A stretch of DNA of 64,000 nucleotides from Niveispirillum irakense DSM 11586 (GCF_000429645.1 NZ_AUCG01000021.1:310001-374000), one strand, 5' to 3'. Counted from the first letter of the stretch, positions 53,802 to 63,604 are shown. Notes: generated from the sequence alone by a model not told the origin. Numbers and translations: made by a program.

Positions 53802-56192
53802 ATGCGCCTGCTGCTTCTGTTCGCCCTGCTCTGGCTGTTGCCCCTAACGTCGGCACAAGCCCAAAGCCTGGATCTGACCCACGCTACCCTGGTCACCGCC
53901 CCGGCCAGCGGGCCGGAAAAAGCGGCGGTCGCGCTGCTGGTGGAGGAGGTGGCCAAGCGCACAGGCATTGCCTGGAAACAGGGGGAACCGGGCGCCGGGC
54001 CGCTGGTGGTGGTGGGGCAGGGCGCGCAGATGGGCACCCTGCTGCCGGCGTCATTGCGTGATGACTGGACGGCCCCGGCGGCGTGGGGGCGGGAAGGGTA
54101 TGCCGTGCGCACCTTCACCCACCAGGGCCGCCCGGTAATCGCCATCGCCGGGCATGATGCGCGCGGCGTGCTGTATGGTATCGGCCATCTGCTGCGCGCG
54201 CTGGCGATGGAGCCCGGTCGGGCAGTGCTGGCGGCGCCCTTGAATGTCACCGCCACGCCGGAAAAGACGGTGCGCAGCCATCAGATCGGCTATCGTTTCA
54301 AGAACAATACCTATGACGCCTGGACTCTGGCGCAGTTTGAACAGGAAATCCGCGATCTGGCGGTGTTCGGCACCAATGCCATCCAGGTGATTGCGCCTGT
54401 TTCCGATGATGAGAAGGAAAGCCCGCTTTTCCCCGCCCCGGCGGATGAAACCATCATCGGCATTGCCGGCATCCTGGCGAAATATGGTCTGGATTTTGAT
54501 CTCTATTACCCGGTCATCCGTGCTGATTATAGTGACCCGGCGCAGGTGGCGGCGGAACTGAAGGATTTTGAAGCGCTGATCCAGCGCTTTCCCGCCATCC
54601 AGCGTCTCTATGTCCCCGGCGGCGATCCCGGCCATACACCGCCGGACCTTCTTTTTCCCCTGCTGGAGAAGATGGCGGCGATCCTGCGCCAGTATCACTC
54701 AGAGGCTGAGTTTTGGGTTTCCACCCAGGGCTTCGACCAAGCCGGTTATGAAGGTTTTTACCGCCAGTTGGACCGTAATCCCCCCTGGCTGACAGGCATT
54801 TTCATCGGCCCGCAATCGCGGGACCCGATGGCGGAGCAGCGGGCGCGCATCCCCGCCCGCTACCCGATCCAGGCCTATCCCGATATCGGCCATACGCTGC
54901 ACGCCCAGTTCCCGGTGGCGGATTGGGACCCGGCTTTTGCGCTGTTGCAAGGGCGGGAGCCGATCAGCCCGCGCCCGGTGGATATGGGCGTGATCTATCG
55001 CCATTTTCAGCCGCTTTTCACCGGCTTTGTCACCTATTCCGAAGGGGTGACGGATGATGTGAACAAGATGCTGTGGTCGCAATGGGGCTGGTCGACGGCC
55101 ACCGGTGCGGATTCCATCCTGCGCGACTATGCTCGCTACTTCCTCGGGCCCCGCATTGGTCAGGACCATATGGACCGTGCCGCCGCCCTGATCCTGGACC
55201 TGGAGCGCAACTGGCGGGGGCCGATCCGGGACAATGCCGGCATCAATGCCACGCTTCAGGGCTTTCAGGCACTGGATAAGGGGGGGGCGCCCGGCAACTG
55301 GCGTTGGGAAAGCCTGCTCTATCGCGCGACATATGACGCCTATGCCCGTCGTCGCGCCGTGGCAGAGGCGGAACGGGAAGCGACTTCCCTGGATATCTTG
55401 AGAAAAGCCGCCACTATCGGCACCCAGCCCGCGTTGAAGGCTGCGCGTGCCGCCCTGGCTGCACCGGATGATCGCGAAACCCTGGCCTTGCGGGATCGCT
55501 TGTTCGCCCTGGCGCAGCGCCTGTTCGATCATGTTGGCCTGCAACTCAGTGTTTCCCGTTTCGGCGCTTCGCATTGGGAGCGGGGGGCCAATCTGGATCG
55601 GGTGGATACATCCTTGAACAACCGGGTCTGGCTGGAACGGTGGTTTAATGCCATCGAAGCGAAACCGGATGAGCCGGCGCGGCGGACGATGCTGGATGAG
55701 ATTTTACACTGGGAGCAGCCGGTTGCCGGCACGCGCTATGATGATTTGGGTGACCCCGCCCGATCACCGCATCTGGTTCGCGGCGTGGGAGCCGAGGGCG
55801 ACCCGCAATTCTTCGCAACGGCGGTGCATTCCATTGCCGATGTGACGCCGGATAGTGGCTGGCGCCTGTCCTGGGTCACCTATGGGGAGACCCTGTATGA
55901 CAGTCCGCTGACCCTGTCCTATCAGGATCTGGATCCGACCATCCCTTATCGTCTGCGCGTGACCTATGGCGGGGAGGATTATCATCTGCCGATCCGGCTG
56001 GTCGCGAATGGCGTAACCGAGATCCACACTCCCCTGTCCCGCCCAGGCAATCCCTCCACGCTGGAATTCGACATTCCGGCTTCTGCCACGCGGGACGGCC
56101 GTCTGACCCTGCAATGGACCCGGCCCCCTGGCATGGGGGGCAGTGGCCGGGGTAAGCAGGTGGCGGAGGTCTGGCTGATCCCCCTTCGCTGA
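53802..56192 (+). CDS. Secreted unclassified glycoside-hydrolase-like protein (GH20b/GH67N-type N-terminus)
   Basis: A 796-residue protein with a Sec signal peptide (first 21 residues, ending AQA). Residues about 25-145 look like the alpha/beta domain that precedes the barrel in GH20, GH67 and GH84 enzymes, with AGHDARGVLYGIGHLLRAL. A TIM-barrel-like region (about 155-470) includes QRLYVPGGDPGHTPP, EFWVSTQGFD and FVTYSEGVTDDVNKMLW; the Glu there is a candidate catalytic residue. A helical part and a C-terminal beta domain follow. I cannot place it in a known family. Its position at the end of the N-glycan locus suggests that it handles a linkage the other enzymes do not. Its stop directly abuts that of the opposite gene. 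Confidence 0.72.
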   Translation: MRLLLLFALLWLLPLTSAQAQSLDLTHATLVTAPASGPEKAAVALLVEEVAKRTGIAWKQGEPGAGPLVVVGQGAQMGTLLPASLRDDWTAPAAWGREGYAVRTFTHQGRPVIAIAGHDARGVLYGIGHLLRALAMEPGRAVLAAPLNVTATPEKTVRSHQIGYRFKNNTYDAWTLAQFEQEIRDLAVFGTNAIQVIAPVSDDEKESPLFPAPADETIIGIAGILAKYGLDFDLYYPVIRADYSDPAQVAAELKDFEALIQRFPAIQRLYVPGGDPGHTPPDLLFPLLEKMAAILRQYHSEAEFWVSTQGFDQAGYEGFYRQLDRNPPWLTGIFIGPQSRDPMAEQRARIPARYPIQAYPDIGHTLHAQFPVADWDPAFALLQGREPISPRPVDMGVIYRHFQPLFTGFVTYSEGVTDDVNKMLWSQWGWSTATGADSILRDYARYFLGPRIGQDHMDRAAALILDLERNWRGPIRDNAGINATLQGFQALDKGGAPGNWRWESLLYRATYDAYARRRAVAEAEREATSLDILRKAATIGTQPALKAARAALAAPDDRETLALRDRLFALAQRLFDHVGLQLSVSRFGASHWERGANLDRVDTSLNNRVWLERWFNAIEAKPDEPARRTMLDEILHWEQPVAGTRYDDLGDPARSPHLVRGVGAEGDPQFFATAVHSIADVTPDSGWRLSWVTYGETLYDSPLTLSYQDLDPTIPYRLRVTYGGEDYHLPIRLVANGVTEIHTPLSRPGNPSTLEFDIPASATRDGRLTLQWTRPPGMGGSGRGKQVAEVWLIPLR

Positions 56193-57893
56193 CTATAGCC
56201 GCAAACCCAGCCGGACCGGCGGGTCGTATGGGTTGAACTGGTAATGCAGGCCCAGTGTCACATGGGCCTGGAACCGGTCGGGGCCGGTATCACCGTCAGT
56301 GATCATCTCGATCCGGCCTGAATGGAGCGGCCGTGCCGCCCGCATGTCGGGTGAGGCATTGTCTGGATGGGCGATATATTGTTGCAGCCAGCGGTTCAGT
56401 TCATTCTCCACCCGCTCGATTGTCCAGGACTTGCCAATTAATTCTCGCAGAATATGTTTGATCAGATGGCCGAACCGTCCGGCACACAGGATGTGCGGGA
56501 CGGTAGAGGCACTGCCGGCCAGACTGGGGGCGGACAGGAAGGCCAGATGCGGGTCCAGATGGCAATCCACCAGCACGGCAAGCCCCATTGCTGAAAGGGC
56601 TTGGGCCTGTTCTGGTGTCACCACCAGTTCCAAAGGTGGACGCGGTGTGCCAAGCCCGCCTTCATGATGCAATGACACGGGTGGTGGCAGTCGCCCGCCG
56701 GGCCCCAGCCCGGTCATGGCGGCGCACCAGCCATAGCGGCGGAAAGCGGTGATGGCGCGTGCAGCCAGGGGGAAGGCCGCCGACATCCAAAGCCAATCTT
56801 CCAGTACGGCACAGGTTTCCGCGTAAAAGCAGGAGGCAGGCTCGGCACCAGGCAGGCCATAAGGCGCGCGTAAAACCACGCGCGGCAGGGCCAGGGCCAG
56901 ATTTTGCGCGTGAGGTTGCATGCGGAGCCTGGCCCAGGCCTCAAAGTGCTCCCCCGTCGGGCTGGCGGGGAGACCGCCTTGATCACCGATCTCCGCAAAA
57001 TTATCGCAGCCCAGCAGGGAGGGGGCGGCGGAAGCGGCGAAAAGGGTGAAAGTCTGGGATGCGACCCGCCCGATCTGGTCAAGCAGCAGCATATCCGCAT
57101 CACCAGGGCCGAACGGGTGATCGCAGATCAGTAATCCATAGCTGTCGCCGCCGGACTGGCCCAACCCGGTCTCGTACAACGCTTTATAAAGATAGCTCTG
57201 GCGCAGGTGTCTTTCCCGCTCATTGGCAGAGATGGCATCAGCATGCGTGGGCCCCTGATAGGGCCCGCAGAGATCGACCTGCAAATCATCCACATGGCAA
57301 TCCATGCAATGGATGCGCACGCTGCCATCCCGCCCCGCAGCCTGGAGCAGATAGGCCAGACTGCGCCATGCCGCTTCCAGTTTCTGGAACGCGGGATGGT
57401 GCAGGATCGCTTCCAGCCAATATCCCAACTCCTGATCCAGCCTGCCAATTTCAAAATCCATTTCTGTCGTGCTGGCGGTGAGCGCTGTTCCTTCACGCAA
57501 GTGACAAAGTGCGGCCCGCCTTTCTGCCAGTGGTCGCAGCGGCTCCACTGTTGCGGCGATGCGCTGGGGGTGGAAATCCGCCAGCCGTTCCGGCGCAAAG
57601 ATCAGCGATTGCGCTTTTTCCAGATGCGGGGGCTGGAGCGTCAGCGTCAGCCGGGGGGCAATATGCGCCATCCAGCCATCAAGGTCGCGATATGCCGCCA
57701 GATCGTCAAAGCACAGTTGCTGCGCACCGCCATCGGCCGGTCGGGCAGAGAAATTGGCAATCACCCCGATCACCAAGGGCATGTTGGCCCGTGTCGCCGG
57801 CAATTCCGGGACACCGTGGGTGGAAAGACGTACCCGGTCGCCGATAAAGGCTTCTCCCGGCAAGGTGGATTGGGTGAAGGGGTAAGCGGTCAT
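56193..57893 (-). CDS. TssB-TssC fusion-like sheath paralogue
   Basis: A 566-residue protein. Residues about 35-150 resemble TssB: a PLVIGVIANFSARP start, the ...LTLQPPHLEKA strand region, then ADFHPQRIAATVEPLRPLAERRAAL. Residues about 165-566 resemble TssC: DFEIGRLDQELGYWLEAILHHPAFQKLEAAWRSL early and ILRELIGKSWTIERVENELNRWLQQYI late. Both halves differ strongly from the TssB and TssC encoded nearby. It is divergent from the T6SS genes across an AT-rich region. I infer a minor or terminal sheath component; a degenerate duplicate is the alternative. Confidence 0.75.
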   Translation of the reverse strand: MTAYPFTQSTLPGEAFIGDRVRLSTHGVPELPATRANMPLVIGVIANFSARPADGGAQQLCFDDLAAYRDLDGWMAHIAPRLTLTLQPPHLEKAQSLIFAPERLADFHPQRIAATVEPLRPLAERRAALCHLREGTALTASTTEMDFEIGRLDQELGYWLEAILHHPAFQKLEAAWRSLAYLLQAAGRDGSVRIHCMDCHVDDLQVDLCGPYQGPTHADAISANERERHLRQSYLYKALYETGLGQSGGDSYGLLICDHPFGPGDADMLLLDQIGRVASQTFTLFAASAAPSLLGCDNFAEIGDQGGLPASPTGEHFEAWARLRMQPHAQNLALALPRVVLRAPYGLPGAEPASCFYAETCAVLEDWLWMSAAFPLAARAITAFRRYGWCAAMTGLGPGGRLPPPVSLHHEGGLGTPRPPLELVVTPEQAQALSAMGLAVLVDCHLDPHLAFLSAPSLAGSASTVPHILCAGRFGHLIKHILRELIGKSWTIERVENELNRWLQQYIAHPDNASPDMRAARPLHSGRIEMITDGDTGPDRFQAHVTLGLHYQFNPYDPPVRLGLRL

Positions 57894-58080
57894 CTCGTCC
57901 CCATTTTTAGTGCCGCATTATTATTGTTTATATGGATTTTTTAAATCAAAAAGATCGTTTAATAGAGTATTCGAAAATGAATACTAGTATAAATTTTATT
58001 AAAGTTGAATTAATACCCTTGTTCATGACCATTGGTTTGCTATGTTTTCGAGGTAAGTCGAATGGTTGTGGGAGAGTGGA
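57894..58080. promoter_or_regulatory. AT-rich divergent control region of the T6SS locus
   Basis: This 187-base region is much richer in A and T than the flanking genes. It contains the inverted repeat AGTATTC-N6-GAATACT at 57966-57985 and several TTTAAT-like stretches. It should hold the promoters for both the fusion gene and the OmpA-tssBC genes. Silencing by a MucR- or H-NS-like protein is a reasonable guess. Confidence 0.6.
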
Positions 58081-58746
58081 ATGTTTCCCATGCTTTGCAG
58101 GGCGTTGCCCCGCATGCTGCTGGGCGCCCCGATGGGGCTGCTGATGCTCTCGCTGCCGGTAATGGCTGGAGCCCAAACGCGGGCAGATGGCGAGGCCATT
58201 CCCATGCTGAATGGGACTGAAAGTGCGGAGGAAATCCTCCGTCTGGCCAGCAAGCCCAAGGCCCAACTCCCCCCGGGGCTGGCAGATGTGAATCTGGGGC
58301 AGGCCCATTCCATGGCGCCGGTCGGCAATGTCGGCAAGCCTCCTGTCCCGTCCGGTGTTACACCGGTTGTGGCGGAAAAAGCAGAATGCAGCGCTACCGC
58401 CTTTTCCACCATTCTTGTCTTCGCGACGAAGATCACGGCGTTGAATGACGATCAGCGGCGGTTCGCCCAGGATCTGGCGAAGGCGATGCAGTCGCCCGGA
58501 TGGCGGAATTGCCGCTGGGTACTGGAAGGCCATGCGGATTCACGCGGGCCCGCCGAGGCCAACATGATCCTGTCGGAACGTCGCGCCGCTGGCGTTGTGG
58601 AGGTGCTGGCGGCTGCCGGCGTACCCAAAGAGCATATGGTGGTGAAAGCCATGGGGGAAACCCGGCAGGCTTTCCCGGATGATCCGACGCGCGCGGAAAA
58701 TCGCCGTGTCGTTTTCCGTCCGCAATCCCCGGACACGTCTTCCTGA
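58081..58746 (+). CDS. OmpA-domain periplasmic/outer-membrane protein of the T6SS locus
   Basis: A protein of about 221 residues with a signal peptide (cleavage near MAGAQ, residue about 31), a Pro-rich linker, and a C-terminal OmpA-like peptidoglycan-binding domain: VLEGHADSRGPAEANMILSERRA and RAENRRVVF. GGAGAG precedes the ATG. It is 59 bases before tssB and probably anchors part of the secretion apparatus to the cell wall, as TagL or the TssL extension do. The exact T6SS role is inferred. Confidence 0.8.
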   Translation: MFPMLCRALPRMLLGAPMGLLMLSLPVMAGAQTRADGEAIPMLNGTESAEEILRLASKPKAQLPPGLADVNLGQAHSMAPVGNVGKPPVPSGVTPVVAEKAECSATAFSTILVFATKITALNDDQRRFAQDLAKAMQSPGWRNCRWVLEGHADSRGPAEANMILSERRAAGVVEVLAAAGVPKEHMVVKAMGETRQAFPDDPTRAENRRVVFRPQSPDTSS

Positions 58747-58805
58747 CCGGCGGAAAAACATTTTCCCGATGCTGTCCCCTCCCTGGCTGACAGGAGCCTT
58801 GTGCC

Positions 58806-59291
58806 ATGTCCGATGTTTCCGTCGCACCGCGCGAGCGTATCAACATCAAATATACGACTGAAACCAACGGTCAGAAGGCGGAGCAGGAACTGCCGCTGCT
58901 GCTGGTGCCCGTGGGTTGCTTTACCCCCCGTCAGGAAGGGGAAGTGCGGGATATCCCCGAGATGGTCGAGATCAACCCCGACACGTTCGACGCGGTGATG
59001 GAGAGCCAGAATATTGAGCTGTCCCTTTCCGTGCCCGACGCGCTGCGTGGGGACGGTAGCAACCACGATGTCACCCTCAATATCCAGAAGCTGGAAGATT
59101 TTACGCCCGACCGACTGGTCGCGCAGTTGAGCCCGCAGATCGAACCGCTGCGCAAACTGCTGGAATTGCGGGCGGCGCTGGGTGCTTTGCGCGGCCCGCT
59201 GGCGAACAAGGAGAGCTTCCGCAAGGTCATCCAGGGCATCGTGAATGATCCCGACCTGTGCGACCGCATCCTTTCTGAAATGGATATGTGA
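58806..59291 (+). CDS. tssB: Type VI secretion sheath subunit TssB (VipA)
   Basis: Small subunit of the contractile sheath; 161 residues, as usual. Family stretches are APRERINIKYTTE near the N-terminus, ELPLLLVPVGCFTP, VPDALRG and LSPQIEPLRKLLELRAALGALRGPLAN. It pairs with the TssC encoded 26 bases downstream. Confidence 0.96.
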   Translation: MSDVSVAPRERINIKYTTETNGQKAEQELPLLLVPVGCFTPRQEGEVRDIPEMVEINPDTFDAVMESQNIELSLSVPDALRGDGSNHDVTLNIQKLEDFTPDRLVAQLSPQIEPLRKLLELRAALGALRGPLANKESFRKVIQGIVNDPDLCDRILSEMDM

Positions 59292-59317
59292 TCCGTCGAT
59301 AGGCGAGAGGATTTTTC

Positions 59318-60784
59318 ATGTACACAATCGATCAGGTTCTGAAGAATTCCAACCAGTCGACCGATGATCTCCAGGATCGCGACCGGAAGAACATCACCCT
59401 TCTGATCAAAACAGTCCTGGAGGACAAGGAAGCAAAGAAGCTGGCGGATGCGCGGGTTGACGTGAATGTCGTCGACCGCCTGATCGGGGAGATCGACAAC
59501 CTGATCGGGGCGCAGATCGACGCGGTGCTGCACCAACCGCAGTTCCAGGAGATTGAGGCGGCCTGGCGTGGCCTCCGCTTCCTGCTGGATCGCACGGATT
59601 TCCGCGCTGCTGGGCGGGTTTTCATCCGGTTCCTGGATGTATCCAAGGATGATCTGATTGCCGATTTTGAGCGTGGCGGCGTTGGTGCGGATGCCGATGT
59701 CACTAAATCGGATTTCTACTATCGGATTTATCGCCAGGGCATTGGTCAGCGCGGTGCCGATCCTGTGGCGGCGATCCTGGGCAATTTCACGTTTGGCAGT
59801 GGTGCGCGTGATTTGAACCTTCTGCGCAACATCGCCAAAGTATCGGCCATGGCGCATGCCCCGTTCATCGCCGCCCCCAGCCCCGATTTGTTGAGCGTCA
59901 AGAGCTTCGACGAATTGCCGGCCCAACGCGATATCCGCGCCATTTTTGATGATGATGTGAAATATGCGGAATGGAACAGTTTCCGCGATAGCGAAGATGC
60001 GCGTTATGTCGGCCTGGCGTTGCCGCGCTTCCTGTTGCGCCGCCCCTATTCCCCGGACCAAATCCCTACCAAATCCTTCCGCTATCGGGAAAATGCCGGA
60101 CCCGACAAAACCCCCTATCTCTGGGGCAATGCTTCTTTCGCGTTTGGTACCCGCCTGACAGACAGTTTCACCCGCTGGGGCTGGTGCCCCAATATCATTG
60201 GCCCCAATAGCGGCGGTGAAGTGGATAAGCTGATCCTGCATCGGTACGAGAAAGGTGGTCGGAAAGAGGTGATGGTCCCGACCGAAATCCTGATCCCCGA
60301 CCGGTTGGACCTGGAATTGTCGGAGGCGGGTTTCATTTCGCTTGTCATGCGCAAAGGGTCGGACAATGCCGCCTTTGTGGCCGCCAATTCCCCGCAGCGG
60401 AACAAGGTTTTCGGCGACACATCCGAAGGGCGGCAGGCGACATTGAACCATAAGCTGGGCGCCCAGCTTCCCTATATGTTCATCGTCAACCGCATTGCCC
60501 ATTACATCAAGGTTCTGCAGCGGGAAAAGCTGGGCGGCTGGGCGGACCGGGTGTCGCTGGAGAAGGAGCTTAACGAGTGGCTCCGCCAGTACATTGCCAA
60601 CATGCCCAACCCGTCGCCTGAAATCCGCAGCCGGAAACCGCTGCGGGATGCGAAGATCACCGTGTCCGAGGTGGAGGATGAACCCGGCTGGTACACGGTT
60701 GGTATGTGGATTACCCCCCATTTCAAATATATGGGGGCGGATTTCACCATTTCCCTGACCGGACGCTTGGAAAAGACCAAATAG
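59318..60784 (+). CDS. tssC: Type VI secretion sheath subunit TssC (VipB)
   Basis: Large sheath subunit of 488 residues. Diagnostic stretches are QIDAVLHQPQFQEIEAAWRGLRFL near residue 65, VSAMAHAPFIAAPSPDLL, RLPYSPDQIPTK-like RRPYSPDQIPTKSFRY, and the C-terminal EWLRQYIANMPNPSPEIRSRKPL. TssB and TssC assemble the sheath that contracts to drive the Hcp tube outwards; ClpV encoded next takes it apart. Confidence 0.97.
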   Translation: MYTIDQVLKNSNQSTDDLQDRDRKNITLLIKTVLEDKEAKKLADARVDVNVVDRLIGEIDNLIGAQIDAVLHQPQFQEIEAAWRGLRFLLDRTDFRAAGRVFIRFLDVSKDDLIADFERGGVGADADVTKSDFYYRIYRQGIGQRGADPVAAILGNFTFGSGARDLNLLRNIAKVSAMAHAPFIAAPSPDLLSVKSFDELPAQRDIRAIFDDDVKYAEWNSFRDSEDARYVGLALPRFLLRRPYSPDQIPTKSFRYRENAGPDKTPYLWGNASFAFGTRLTDSFTRWGWCPNIIGPNSGGEVDKLILHRYEKGGRKEVMVPTEILIPDRLDLELSEAGFISLVMRKGSDNAAFVAANSPQRNKVFGDTSEGRQATLNHKLGAQLPYMFIVNRIAHYIKVLQREKLGGWADRVSLEKELNEWLRQYIANMPNPSPEIRSRKPLRDAKITVSEVEDEPGWYTVGMWITPHFKYMGADFTISLTGRLEKTK

Positions 60785-60816
60785 GCGCGTCCCTCACGCG
60801 CCTTCACCCCTTATTT
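60784..60816 (+). terminator. Possible weak terminator between tssC and clpV
   Basis: GGCGCG (60784-60789) pairs with CGCGCC (60797-60802); a T6 stretch follows only after eleven bases. The distance makes strong termination doubtful; partial attenuation within the operon is possible. Confidence 0.35.
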
Positions 60817-60842
60817 TTTACCCTCTTCCCAGGCGGGGCATC

Positions 60843-63521
60843 ATGCCAACCCAACCGGAGGAGCAGAACGGCGATGCGCTCATCCGTCGATTGAGCCCGC
60901 ATGTCCGCTCCGCTTTGGAAACAGCGATAAGCCTCTGTGTCTCCCGCACCCATTACCGGGTGGAGCCGGAGCATATATTGCTGGCCCTGCTGGAAACGAC
61001 GCAGGGCGATTTCCATACCCTGATCGACCATCTGGGGCTGGACAGGGCGGAAATGCGGCTGGCCTTGCGCCAGGCGGTGGAGGGGCTGCCGACCGGCAAC
61101 CATGGTCGCCCGCCCGTCTTTCCCGGTCGCCTTTATGATTGGCTGCGCCGGGCCGCCCGCGTGTCGGAGATGGTGCTGGGCACGGATATGATCCGGTCCG
61201 GCGCGCTGGTGGCGGGAAGCCTGCTGGACCCGGACCTGATCGGCCCCGGCCCGCACCGCGCCCTGTTCACCCGTTGTGAAGCCGGTGACCTGCTGGTGGA
61301 ATTGCGGGCGGTGCTGGCCACATCGCCGGAACCACCGGCCTTGCCGGCGCAGGAAGAGGGGGCGAGCACGCAGACGCCGCCGTCCGTCGCAGCCGGAGAG
61401 GCACCGGGGCAAGGCGAGGCGGCCCTGGGCCCGTTGCTGGCGAAATACTGCACTGACCTGACAGCCAGGGCGCGGGCTGGCGCTATTGACCCGGTTTTTG
61501 GCCGTGACGCGGAAATCGGCCAGATGATCAATATCCTGGCCCGGCGGCGGCAGAACAACCCGTTATGTGTGGGTGAGCCGGGCGTGGGTAAAACCGCGCT
61601 GGCGGAAGGGCTGGCCCTGCGCATGGCGCGCGGCGATGTGCCCGACTTTCTGAAAGGTCAGGCTTTGTTGAGCCTGGACCTGGGCCAGTTGCAGGCTGGA
61701 GCTGGCATGCGGGGAGAGTTTGAGCGCCGGCTTTACGGTTTGCTGGCGGAGGTCAAGCAATCCCCTGTTCCGATCATCCTGTTCATTGACGAAGCCCATA
61801 TGCTGATCGGGGCCGGCAATGTGCCGGGCGGCGGCGATGCGGCCAATCTGATCAAGCCCGCCCTGGCGCGGGGGGAATTGCGCACCATCGCTGCCACCAC
61901 CTGGGGCGAATATAAGAAATATTTCGAGAAGGATGCCGCCCTGGCCCGGCGGTTTGAACTGGTGCGCCTGGAAGAGCCGTCGCCAGAACAGGCCATCCAG
62001 ATTCTGCGCGGCTTGAAGCCGGTTTTTGAGGCGGCGCACCATGTCCATATCCGCCAGGATGCGCTGGAGGCGGCAGCCCACCTTTCCGCGCGCTACATTG
62101 CCGGTCGCCAGTTGCCCGACAAGGCCATTGGCGTGCTGGATACGGCATGTGCCCGCGTGAAACAGGGGTTGAGTGGTCGCCCGGCGCTGCTGGTGGCCGC
62201 CGAACAGAGGCTGGCCCTGCTGGACCGCACCAGGGCCGATGCGGAGGGCGATCTGCGCCTGGGCATGGCCGATGCGCCGGCGCGGCTGGCCGCCCTTGAT
62301 GGGGAACGGGCGCAGCAGGCCGACCAATGCAAACGGCTGGAAACGCAATGGCAGGCGGAACGGGAGGTGGTGGATGCCATCATCCAGTTGCGTCGCGACA
62401 TGCTGGCCGGCGAAGGGCCGGTCGCGGCTGAGAGTGCGGCGCGGATGGCGGACCTGCTGCGGTCCCTGGCCGAGTTGCAGGGTGACGCCCCCCTGCTGGA
62501 CCATGAAGTGTCGGCCCATTCCATCGGGCAGGTGATTGCCGACTGGACCGGTATCCCCATGGGCCGGCTGTTGCGGGACGATCTGCGCAAGCTTTTGACC
62601 CTGTCAACCGATCTGGGCCGCCGGATCGTCGGTCAGGACCATGCGCTTCAGGTGATCGAGGAAGGGTTGCGCACGGCCAAGGCCGGACTGGCCGACCCGA
62701 CCATGCCGCTGGGCGTCTTCCTGCTGGTGGGACCGAGCGGGGTGGGCAAGACGGAAACCGCGATTGCCATTGCCGATCACCTGTTTGGCGGTGAGCGTTT
62801 CATGGTCACCATCAACATGTCGGAATTCCAGGAACGGCACACGATCTCCCGCCTGATCGGTCCCCCGCCCGGCTATGTCGGCTATGGCGAAGGCGGCGTG
62901 CTGACGGAGGCGGTGCGCCAGCGCCCCTATTCCGTCGTGCTGCTGGACGAGGTGGAGAAGGCGGACCTGAATGTCCTGAACCTGTTCTATCAGGTGTTCG
63001 ACAAGGGGCGGCTGAATGATGGGGAAGGTCGCAGCATCGACTTCCGCAACACGATCCTGTTCCTCACCTCCAACCTCGCCACCGACCTGATCCAGCAGGT
63101 GGCGGATGAGGGCACGCGCCCCAGCCCGGAGGAGCTCACCGAGCTGATCCGCCCTGCGCTCCGCGCCCATTTCAAGCCCGCCCTGCTGGGGCGCATGCGG
63201 GTGGTGCCCTTCTATCCGCTGCGCCCGCAGGACATGGCCCGCATCGTCCGGCTGAAACTGGACAAGGTGGCGGCCCGGCTGGCGGCACGGCATGGCTTGT
63301 CCATGACGGTCAGCGATCGTGCTGTCGATGCCGTTGTGGCGCGCTGTCTGGATGGCCAGTCCGGTGCCCGTAATGCCGACTCCATTCTACAATCCACAAT
63401 CATCTCCCCCCTGTCCCGCCGCTTGCTGGAAATGATGGGGCGGGGGGAGGAACCCGGTCCTCTGCTGATCGACCATGATCGGGAGGATGGCTTTTGCTTC
63501 ACCTTCTCCGCCGCGTCCTGA
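60843..63521 (+). CDS. tssH: Type VI secretion AAA+ ATPase TssH (ClpV)
   Basis: Unfoldase that recycles contracted sheath. It has 892 residues: an N-terminal Clp domain (about 1-160) for TssC binding, a first AAA+ module with Walker A GEPGVGKT at 244-251, a short middle domain, and a second AAA+ module with Walker A GPSGVGKT at 630-637. Length and the short coiled middle domain fit ClpV rather than ClpB. The reading frame of Hcp is open back into its 3' end. Confidence 0.96.
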   Translation: MPTQPEEQNGDALIRRLSPHVRSALETAISLCVSRTHYRVEPEHILLALLETTQGDFHTLIDHLGLDRAEMRLALRQAVEGLPTGNHGRPPVFPGRLYDWLRRAARVSEMVLGTDMIRSGALVAGSLLDPDLIGPGPHRALFTRCEAGDLLVELRAVLATSPEPPALPAQEEGASTQTPPSVAAGEAPGQGEAALGPLLAKYCTDLTARARAGAIDPVFGRDAEIGQMINILARRRQNNPLCVGEPGVGKTALAEGLALRMARGDVPDFLKGQALLSLDLGQLQAGAGMRGEFERRLYGLLAEVKQSPVPIILFIDEAHMLIGAGNVPGGGDAANLIKPALARGELRTIAATTWGEYKKYFEKDAALARRFELVRLEEPSPEQAIQILRGLKPVFEAAHHVHIRQDALEAAAHLSARYIAGRQLPDKAIGVLDTACARVKQGLSGRPALLVAAEQRLALLDRTRADAEGDLRLGMADAPARLAALDGERAQQADQCKRLETQWQAEREVVDAIIQLRRDMLAGEGPVAAESAARMADLLRSLAELQGDAPLLDHEVSAHSIGQVIADWTGIPMGRLLRDDLRKLLTLSTDLGRRIVGQDHALQVIEEGLRTAKAGLADPTMPLGVFLLVGPSGVGKTETAIAIADHLFGGERFMVTINMSEFQERHTISRLIGPPPGYVGYGEGGVLTEAVRQRPYSVVLLDEVEKADLNVLNLFYQVFDKGRLNDGEGRSIDFRNTILFLTSNLATDLIQQVADEGTRPSPEELTELIRPALRAHFKPALLGRMRVVPFYPLRPQDMARIVRLKLDKVAARLAARHGLSMTVSDRAVDAVVARCLDGQSGARNADSILQSTIISPLSRRLLEMMGRGEEPGPLLIDHDREDGFCFTFSAAS

Positions 63522-63604
63522 CCTGGCTGCGCCAGGCTTTCACAGGCCGCCGGGCGGAGCCACCCCTCATCCATCCACCATTTGAATTGACTGGAGAAAC
63601 AGAC

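Noticed and set aside
53802-56192. Assignment to GH163 (DUF4838), a family acting on complex N-glycans
   Set aside because: The general layout and the N-terminal domain are suggestive, but I do not see the DUF4838 hallmark stretches, so the family is left open.
63522-63604. Extension of Hcp back into the clpV gene
   Set aside because: The frame is open, but the ATG at 63605 has a good ribosome-binding site and matches the standard Hcp N-terminus.
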